DNA of 27,635 nucleotides. Source: CAYWBI01 sp964456445. Its GTDB lineage: Bacteria; Calditrichota; Calditrichia; Calditrichales; J004. The notes beneath the pieces were generated by a model that worked only from the letters and a program-made list of their open reading frames with translations, was not told the origin of the DNA and searched no databases. Positions 22,568 through 27,635 of the stretch are shown one piece after another. Positions within the stretch are counted from its first letter, which is position 1. Each line of letters begins with the position of its first letter. The position numbers and the translations under genes are program-made. The stretch covers positions 1 through 27,635 of the forward strand of contig CAYWBI010000029.1 in NCBI GenBank assembly GCA_964456445.1, read 5' to 3'.

Positions 22568-24389
22568 ACATAAATTTTAAAAGACGAATGCTTTTGTTTT
22601 CGCGTCCATTGGCCATAATGATCCGTCGGTAAATGCCCTGATAGGGTTTTAGCTTTATAATTTTCCCTGTTATATTTTCTTTTGTCAAATATGGATTGTG
22701 CTGCAGGGCCCCGCTTAAAAAATTGAAGCCATCAAAACCGATCAAGGCAAAACGGTCCGGCGTTTGTTTATACTTGTTCCGATAGTTGTTGCGAAATTGC
22801 CGGTAATCCCAGCTTTCTTCATTCAGATAACCGTCGCTTACAAAGATCAGTCCCCGGATGTAGTTTTTATTGCGTTTTAAAACCTGGGGGTCATACCAGT
22901 CGGCATTGCCAAGCAGTTGAGTATGGAAATTTGAATAGGCAAATTGAGAAGCGAGATAGCTGATATCGTCTTTAAACAAAGGCAGAAAAAAACCGTCGAA
23001 CGTATCAACGGAAATATCCGCGGAATCCAGTTGGGTTTTCGTTTCTTTTAATTCATCCCGCTTATTCTGTTTATACTCCGCATACAGGGAGTCCAGGTCG
23101 TTTTCGGAAATATCTGCCTGGGTTTGATGGATTGAATCGGTAAATGTGAGCTTTAAGCCGATTCTTTTTATGATTTGGAACTGCTTTTTAAAATTTTGGT
23201 CACCGGGATAATACCATTCCTGCGCAGGTATGCTGCCGCCCAGGGCTTCAATGGTAGATGTAAAGCCATCGGTCATTTCAGTAAAGTAATCGTCCATGGG
23301 GGCCAGGCTGGCAAAGCGTTTCAATTTTAATGAATCCATGGCAAAAGCTGCAATCGACTGACCCATGGTTTTAACGCTTGGCGCCAGTAAAATACAGTTT
23401 GGAGAAAGTGCACTGATCCCGTTACGGGTCGCCGTTGGGCTAACAAGCGTAATGCCCTTGTATTTTGCAACGGCGGCACAGGCAGCGGTGATGTCATTTT
23501 CCACCGGGCCAAAGATAAAAAGCGCGTTCCCGTCCGAAGCTATTTTATCCATAAGTTCAAGGGCAGTAATCAAACGGGAGCTATAATCATAAACATGAAG
23601 GTTCACGGGTTTGGCGGCGGATTTATTATAGCCGTCCACGGCAAGTTGCAGCCCGTTAAGTAGTTGGGTGCCAATCTCCGCGTTCGGACCTGTTATGGGG
23701 AGCAAGACAGCTACTTCGATTTCGTTACGGGCCCGACCGTTTAACTGGTCGTTTAGTTCTTCGGCTTTATCCTTAAAGTTTATATCTTGTATGTGTGCCA
23801 ATGCCGGGGCAAGTGTTTTCCTGGCAAGTCCCGGGTTACCGTTTTGCCAATATTTACGTGCAATATAATAGACGATTATTGGTTTTATCCCGGAATTGGC
23901 CGATTGGGCCATCTTCTCTAAAAGGATGCGATTAAGTTTATAGTCGATAAGGTTATTGGCCAGCTTTAATGCTTTGTCATGGATGATTTTCTTTTTGGCC
24001 GATAGCGCTAAATCAAACCATTCCACTGCCGCGTTTTGTAAGCGGCCCATGCGGTAGTAATTGTTGGCGCGTAAATAACCGATGTCATCCAGATAGGTGC
24101 TGTTTGGGAATTTCTTTGTAAATTCCGCGCATTGCACAAGCGATACCTGATAATTGCCCATTTTATAATTGGTCTTGGCAAGCATCAGCAAATTGGCCGT
24201 GGTCAGCGCGCTGTTCGGTAATTTATTCAACATTAAGCTAAAACTTTGCAGGGCCTTCTCATAATTAGCCTTTTGATATTGGGAAATACCACTGCGAAAG
24301 ATCGTCCATTCGCGACTGGATGCATTTTGTGCCGGCAGGTTGAGGGTAAAGAGTAAAATAAATAATAGAATAAACTTTATGCGTATCAT
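22542..24389 (-). CDS. Exported TPR + type-1 periplasmic-binding-fold protein (LpoA-like architecture)
   Basis: This is a 615-residue exported protein with signal peptide MIRIKFILLFILLFTLNLPA. There is no lipobox. Residues about 22-215 are TPR-like helical repeats (FRSGISQYQKANYEKALQSF, MLAKTNYKMGNYQVSL, LRANNYYRMGRLQNAAVEWF). From about 224 there is a type-1 periplasmic binding fold of the Leu/Ile/Val-binding class (IEVAVLLPITGPNAEIGTQL, FIFGPVENDITAACAAVAKY, GITLVSPTATRNG, ALIGFDGFNFL). No ABC permease genes are nearby, so amino-acid uptake is unlikely. The same domain order occurs in LpoA, the outer-membrane activator of penicillin-binding protein 1A, and the next gene is a peptidoglycan-editing factor, so a cell-wall role is possible (inference). 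GGGGAAAAT precedes the ATG at 24389; an in-frame ATG 21 bases upstream spoils the signal peptide. Confidence 0.8.
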   Translation of the reverse strand: MIRIKFILLFILLFTLNLPAQNASSREWTIFRSGISQYQKANYEKALQSFSLMLNKLPNSALTTANLLMLAKTNYKMGNYQVSLVQCAEFTKKFPNSTYLDDIGYLRANNYYRMGRLQNAAVEWFDLALSAKKKIIHDKALKLANNLIDYKLNRILLEKMAQSANSGIKPIIVYYIARKYWQNGNPGLARKTLAPALAHIQDINFKDKAEELNDQLNGRARNEIEVAVLLPITGPNAEIGTQLLNGLQLAVDGYNKSAAKPVNLHVYDYSSRLITALELMDKIASDGNALFIFGPVENDITAACAAVAKYKGITLVSPTATRNGISALSPNCILLAPSVKTMGQSIAAFAMDSLKLKRFASLAPMDDYFTEMTDGFTSTIEALGGSIPAQEWYYPGDQNFKKQFQIIKRIGLKLTFTDSIHQTQADISENDLDSLYAEYKQNKRDELKETKTQLDSADISVDTFDGFFLPLFKDDISYLASQFAYSNFHTQLLGNADWYDPQVLKRNKNYIRGLIFVSDGYLNEESWDYRQFRNNYRNKYKQTPDRFALIGFDGFNFLSGALQHNPYLTKENITGKIIKLKPYQGIYRRIIMANGRENKSIRLLKFMYGQILPIR

Positions 24390-24549
24390 ATTTTCCCCGG
24401 AAAATAACAATTAAAAATAAAGTTAGCCATGGATCCGTACTTGGTGCAAGAGCTGTAATCTAACTTGTAGCCATTCCTTCTGCAATTTTATTGAACTGAA
24501 TCGATGAAACCCCTATTTTCGGAACTTTATAAATTTTTATGGAGCGATG

Positions 24550-25422
24550 ATGTTAAAAAATGGTATTCTTGCCCTGTCGGTATTACTGGTTGCCTGTGGT
24601 GTTCAAAACGTAAAAAAAGAAACTTCTGTTCCACAAAAAGCTACCCTGCTAGCCGATGGCTTTATAATCCGGGACAATACAAATGTCCGTCAATACCCAA
24701 AAGTGCAATCGGCGGTGGTTGTTAAATTAAATGACGGAACGCCGGTGGTTATCAGGGACAATCAAAACGGTTGGTATCAAATTGAAACCGCTGATGATAA
24801 ACATGGATGGGTACGCAGTGATTTTGTTGGTCCGGAAATGTTGAGCTACGCAACGTTGAGCGAAAAATTCTATACAGAGGTATTAAGCAAACGGGGCGTG
24901 ACCATCTATATTGATGAGAAAAAACCATATGCCGTGATTTATCTTGTTTTAAAAAAGGAAGATTATGCTTCCAAACCCAAGGCATTAAAAACAGCAGAAA
25001 AGATTGTCCGGCTTTATCAAAAGCAGGTGTATGCGGGCAAGGTTGAGGTGCGGGTCATGCAAAGGGACCGTCAAACATTATTTACCAAAAAAAATATGCC
25101 CGCCAGCGGACCTGTTGGTTTAAAGGCGCCTTTTCTGCGCTATGGGCGATTATTTTCTTTAACATTGGAAAAGCGTCACTTAAAAATAAAGGTTTTAGTG
25201 CCTGCCAGGTTGAAGAATAAGCAATTGCTGAAAATGGCCCGTGAAATAACGGGCGGATATGGTACATCCATCCATCGTGTTGACGTGTTTATGGTGACGG
25301 CTTCTGCTGCTGGTAAATCTTATTTCAAGACGGGGCAAAAGCCGATGGACAGCACCGTTTGCCGATTGCACTATTTTGAAGACGCCAATGGTGAGGATTA
25401 TCGTTTTAACTTTTGTAAATAA
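24550..25422 (+). CDS. SH3-domain lipoprotein of unknown function
   Basis: This is a lipoprotein of 290 residues. The signal peptide is MLKNGILALSVLLVAC, with lipobox LVAC and lipidated Cys16. A bacterial SH3 domain spans about 32-92: ADGFIIRDNTNVRQYPKVQSAVVVKLNDG, then NGWYQIETADDKHGWVRSDFV (each phrase split here only by the shared strand order). The remaining 200 residues (about 95-290) are not recognised. They carry repeated α/β elements with KILVPARLKNKQLLKMAREI-like phrases and may bind a partner. GGAG at 24541-24544 is spaced 5 bases from the second of two adjacent ATGs (24550), preferred over 24547. It is transcribed divergently from the LpoA-like gene across a 160-base gap, which must contain both promoters. 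SH3 domains of this type often bind peptidoglycan. Confidence 0.75.
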   Translation: MLKNGILALSVLLVACGVQNVKKETSVPQKATLLADGFIIRDNTNVRQYPKVQSAVVVKLNDGTPVVIRDNQNGWYQIETADDKHGWVRSDFVGPEMLSYATLSEKFYTEVLSKRGVTIYIDEKKPYAVIYLVLKKEDYASKPKALKTAEKIVRLYQKQVYAGKVEVRVMQRDRQTLFTKKNMPASGPVGLKAPFLRYGRLFSLTLEKRHLKIKVLVPARLKNKQLLKMAREITGGYGTSIHRVDVFMVTASAAGKSYFKTGQKPMDSTVCRLHYFEDANGEDYRFNFCK

Positions 25423-25519
25423 CGCGGGTTCTTTTAATGGGTTTTTATTATTTATTGTGCATATTTAATCGGTCATAATATCGCACGCTCTTAGATATTT
25501 TCTGTTCCCTGTTTGGGAT

Positions 25520-25548
25520 TGAACTCTTTGAAGTTCACTCTGTTTTTG
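25520..25548 (+). terminator. Possible terminator of the SH3 lipoprotein gene
   Basis: TGAACT (25520-25525) and AGTTCA (25532-25537) form a 6-bp stem, followed after three bases by TGTTTTTG. It is about 100 bases after the stop codon, so it is only moderately convincing. Confidence 0.35.
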
Positions 25549-25644
25549 AATATTTGTTGTAATGGGGCAAATAGTGGTTGATGGGTGGATTTTATTTGGT
25601 GGAGCTGTTTGAACTATCAAAATGGATCCGGTTTAGTCGCCGGT

Positions 25645-25661
25645 CCCTGATCATGGCAGGG
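25645..25661. repeat. Small hairpin beside the A+T-rich island
   Basis: CCCTG (25645-25649) pairs with CAGGG (25657-25661) around a 7-base loop. It lies 25 bases outside the left boundary octamer of the island. It is strand-symmetric, without a T run, and could be part of a recombination-site fold. Confidence 0.35.
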
Positions 25662-25685
25662 GGCTACGCTTCCATACCTTATTTT

Positions 25686-25693
25686 GTTATGCC
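25686..25693 (+). repeat. Left boundary octamer GTTATGCC of the A+T-rich island
   Basis: GTTATGCC here is the exact inverse of GGCATAAC at 27573-27580, on the far side of the two-gene island. On the minus (coding) strand it reads GGCATAAC, 22 bases after the peptidase stop codon, the position expected for the start of an attC-like site. Confidence 0.45.
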
Positions 25694-25714
25694 ATGACCA
25701 ATCATAAAAATGAT

Positions 25715-26722
25715 TTATTTTAGTATTTGAATAGCTGTTTCTAAAATAGTGTCTATTCCACTTAATGAATCGGTTTCTGAAATTGTAACCGCAATATCAG
25801 GTGGAATTCCAACTCCTTCATAAGATATATACTCATTTGAATAAAATCTTCCCGTGGACATTCTATAAATCCAACCATTTGGAAGTTCTCTGGTTATGGG
25901 ATGCCCGCCAATACTTCCATTGGTCGTGTCTCCAACAAGCCTTACGTATGGAAAAACCATCATCATTGAAATAAAGTCTTCGGTAGCGCTTCCACTATAT
26001 CTATTCGTTAAAAGTGCGATTGGTTTAATTAATTGTTGATTACCTTTGGGGCTTATGTATGCCGGAAACAACTCGGTAAAATCATTATGGTCAGGACCAT
26101 TCTTAAACTTAGAACAGGCATATAGCCTTTCTTTATCACAAAATCTACCTGAAATTAGTTCAGCATTAAACGAATTTCCACCACCGTTATCACGGACATC
26201 AATAACAATACCTTTGTAGTTAACAAAATACCGAACAATATTATCTATAAACTCATAATTGTCTTTATTGCTCATGAACGAATTGATATGAATATATCCC
26301 AAATTATCAGCTAATTGACCATAAGTAAAAATGCTAAAATGTTTTGTGTTTTCTAAGTAATTTGATTGCACAATATTAATATCAAAATTGTGAAGATATA
26401 CCGTACGTCGATAATAAAAAATCCCATCAGGAGACTCTATTCTTACATGAGAGTCTCTTAAATTTGAAAGCATGGATGCCATAATATTAAATAATTGCAT
26501 TCCTGTTGTATTACTATTTACTTGAGGACGATAGATAGAATAAAGCGAGTCCCAATTAACTCCTTTATAATCAAAACGAGAATAATGTTTATCAAAATCT
26601 TGCCATAAAATCTGGAAATTATTTTCAGGGGTATTCTCAGGGTCGGGAGTTAAAAACAACTCTCCACAAGATAATAACAACCCAATAGATAAAGTTAATA
26701 ATATTAAATAAAATTTTTTCAT
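25715..26722 (-). CDS. S41-family (C-terminal-processing/tricorn-like) peptidase lipoprotein
   Basis: This is a 335-residue lipoprotein. The signal peptide is MKKFYLILLTLSIGLLLSC, with lipobox LLSC and lipidated Cys19. An N-terminal helical region (FQILWQDFDKHYSRFDYKGVN, shown in two overlapping phrases by the FD..YS..D pattern at about 37-58) is typical of Bacteroidetes-type S41 proteins. The catalytic core has LGYIHINSF, GIVIDVRDNGGG (171-182) and TNRYSGSATEDF, with the nucleophile Ser245 and nearby Glu248. There is no PDZ domain between the N-terminal region and the core. The substrate is unknown. It starts 9 bases after the upstream outer-membrane gene, and AAGG overlaps that gene's stop codon, so the two form one operon. 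The codon use is visibly A+T-rich compared with the rest of the window, which suggests horizontal acquisition. Confidence 0.88.
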   Translation of the reverse strand: MKKFYLILLTLSIGLLLSCGELFLTPDPENTPENNFQILWQDFDKHYSRFDYKGVNWDSLYSIYRPQVNSNTTGMQLFNIMASMLSNLRDSHVRIESPDGIFYYRRTVYLHNFDINIVQSNYLENTKHFSIFTYGQLADNLGYIHINSFMSNKDNYEFIDNIVRYFVNYKGIVIDVRDNGGGNSFNAELISGRFCDKERLYACSKFKNGPDHNDFTELFPAYISPKGNQQLIKPIALLTNRYSGSATEDFISMMMVFPYVRLVGDTTNGSIGGHPITRELPNGWIYRMSTGRFYSNEYISYEGVGIPPDIAVTISETDSLSGIDTILETAIQILK

Positions 26723-26731
26723 TTTTATGCC

Positions 26732-27547
26732 TTAGAATACAAAAATAAAATCCATATCAAATTTGTTAATAACTGAAGTGGTTTTAAAAGGTTGTGAAAT
26801 GCGGTAAAAAGTGAATGAATAACTCCATCTCAGATTAACAAAAGAAGAAATATTTTTTTCATAACTAAATAATAAGTTTACAAGAAAGTAATTATTCAAA
26901 GTTACAATGTCGCCTGCGCTAAAAATTTCGCCAATACTTGGACTCGCCGGGTCTTTAAGTTTAAGAATATTATCCGGTGGAAGAAGCGAATAACTTGGAC
27001 GCATAACAATTGCCACAAAAGGAATAATTGTTTGAAAAATAAATTTATTCTCTCTGCTTGTATGATATTCCGCAAGAAATGATAAATTCAAAGAAGAAAC
27101 TAACTCCCAGGTATTGAGATCGGTATAACCCGAATAGCCAGGAACGTATGAGCGAAAAAAATAATCTCTATAAAGAAAATAATTATCCCAAATGCCCCCG
27201 AGGAAAAATTTACCCTTATCATTAAGAAGTGAAGACATCAATCTATGGTACCCGTAACGAAAACCGGCTGCTAATTCGTCTGCGGTATTATTAACTGAAG
27301 AACTGATTTCCCCGTTATTATATGATATTTGGATGCTATGGCGGTTTTTTAATCCTTCATATTTGTAATACAATTGCATTGGTGTACGATAACCAGAATA
27401 CATCAACGGAGAGACCAATTTATCTCGCAAATTGTAATGTCCTATACCAAGCTTTAGGCCGATACGATGTTTTTTGTTGGTTTGAGCATATGTAGAATTT
27501 ACAATCAAAATTATGCTTATAAGTAATTGAAAAAGATATTTATTCAA
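26732..27547 (-). CDS. Outer-membrane β-barrel-like protein of unknown function
   Basis: This is a 271-residue exported protein with a signal peptide (LLISIILIVNSTYAQ, cleavage near residue 21). The mature chain is rich in Tyr, Phe, Asn and Ser. It shows alternating strands such as HSIQISYNNGEISSSV, GKFFLGGIWDNYFLYRDYFF and YFLVNLLFSYE, and ends DMDFIFVF with a C-terminal Phe. This indicates an outer-membrane β-barrel. No family is recognised. The start is TTG (27547), chosen because AAAGGAG lies 11 bases upstream and the signal peptide begins directly there; no ATG is nearby. It is the first gene of the A+T-rich pair and is co-transcribed with the S41 lipoprotein. Confidence 0.72.
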   Translation of the reverse strand: MNKYLFQLLISIILIVNSTYAQTNKKHRIGLKLGIGHYNLRDKLVSPLMYSGYRTPMQLYYKYEGLKNRHSIQISYNNGEISSSVNNTADELAAGFRYGYHRLMSSLLNDKGKFFLGGIWDNYFLYRDYFFRSYVPGYSGYTDLNTWELVSSLNLSFLAEYHTSRENKFIFQTIIPFVAIVMRPSYSLLPPDNILKLKDPASPSIGEIFSAGDIVTLNNYFLVNLLFSYEKNISSFVNLRWSYSFTFYRISQPFKTTSVINKFDMDFIFVF

Positions 27548-27572
27548 GAAATTATCTCTCCTTTAATATTAA

Positions 27573-27609
27573 GGCATAACTGTTACATAGCACAACGTTG
27601 TTAACAGTT
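27573..27609. repeat. Right boundary octamer and nested palindrome (attC-like)
   Basis: GGCATAAC (27573-27580) is the inverse of the octamer at 25686-25693. It overlaps a perfect 8-bp inverted repeat, AACTGTTA (27578-27585) with TAACAGTT (27602-27609), whose 16-base spacer contains the self-complementary CAACGTTG (27593-27600). On the coding strand the site ends GTTATGC, close to the integron core G-TTRRRY, and the first gene begins 27 bases later. It may be a recombination site, an operator, or both. The full site runs towards the window end. Confidence 0.4.
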
Positions 27610-27635
27610 TTTAATGATCTAAACTCTAGCACAAG

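Noticed and set aside
1..27635. CRISPR array, tRNA, rRNA, riboswitch or prophage genes
   Set aside because: I saw no regularly spaced repeats, tRNA cloverleaf signatures, rRNA-like sequence, or phage or conjugation genes. The repeats found are too few and irregular for a CRISPR array.

Overview
This is chromosomal DNA from a Gram-negative bacterium. It carries several lipoproteins with lipoboxes, signal-peptide proteins ending in aromatic β-barrel residues, and a peptidoglycan-editing gene. The gene mix (ATP-type PEP carboxykinase, FecR/CHASE2-cyclase set, YVTN-propeller phosphoesterase, LEA-type lipoproteins, KaiB-like protein) and moderate G+C suggest the FCB superphylum, perhaps Calditrichota/Ignavibacteria-like. 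That placement is inference. No rRNA, tRNA or CRISPR array was seen.

Layout. 0.16-0.5 kb (-): an alkyltransferase-like DNA-repair protein. 0.76-3.6 kb (+): a compact signalling operon of a sensorless histidine kinase, a KaiB-family protein, and a REC-PAS-PAS-HisKA-REC protein with no ATPase domain. 3.6-5.3 kb: pckA, closed by a strong terminator. 5.4-9.3 kb: a two-domain LEA-like lipoprotein and a β-propeller/phosphoesterase lipoprotein. 9.7-12.6 kb: mgsA, a HAL3/CoaC-like flavoprotein and gpmI. 12.6-13.6 kb: gene-poor DNA full of decayed mobile-element signals. 13.6-20.1 kb: a secreted protein, a FecR-domain protein, a large β-barrel and a CHASE2 adenylate/guanylate cyclase. 20.2-24.4 kb (-): a TPR + periplasmic-binding-fold protein, pgeF and glpD. 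24.5-25.4 kb (+): an SH3 lipoprotein. 25.7-27.5 kb (-): an A+T-rich pair (outer-membrane protein and S41 peptidase lipoprotein) that looks acquired.

Metabolically, pckA, gpmI, mgsA and glpD all act around the triose-phosphate/PEP node (gluconeogenesis, lower glycolysis, methylglyoxal bypass, glycerol-3-phosphate entry). The most unusual parts are: (1) the KaiB-like two-component operon, where an ATPase-less HisKA protein sits next to a kinase that has the ATPase; (2) the HAL3/CoaC-like protein whose usual catalytic Cys position is Asp; (3) repeat copies at 1-53 and 13248-13300, with a partial inverted copy at 12899, resembling insertion-sequence ends; (4) the A+T-rich two-gene island bounded by inverted GTTATGCC octamers and an attC-like nested palindrome.
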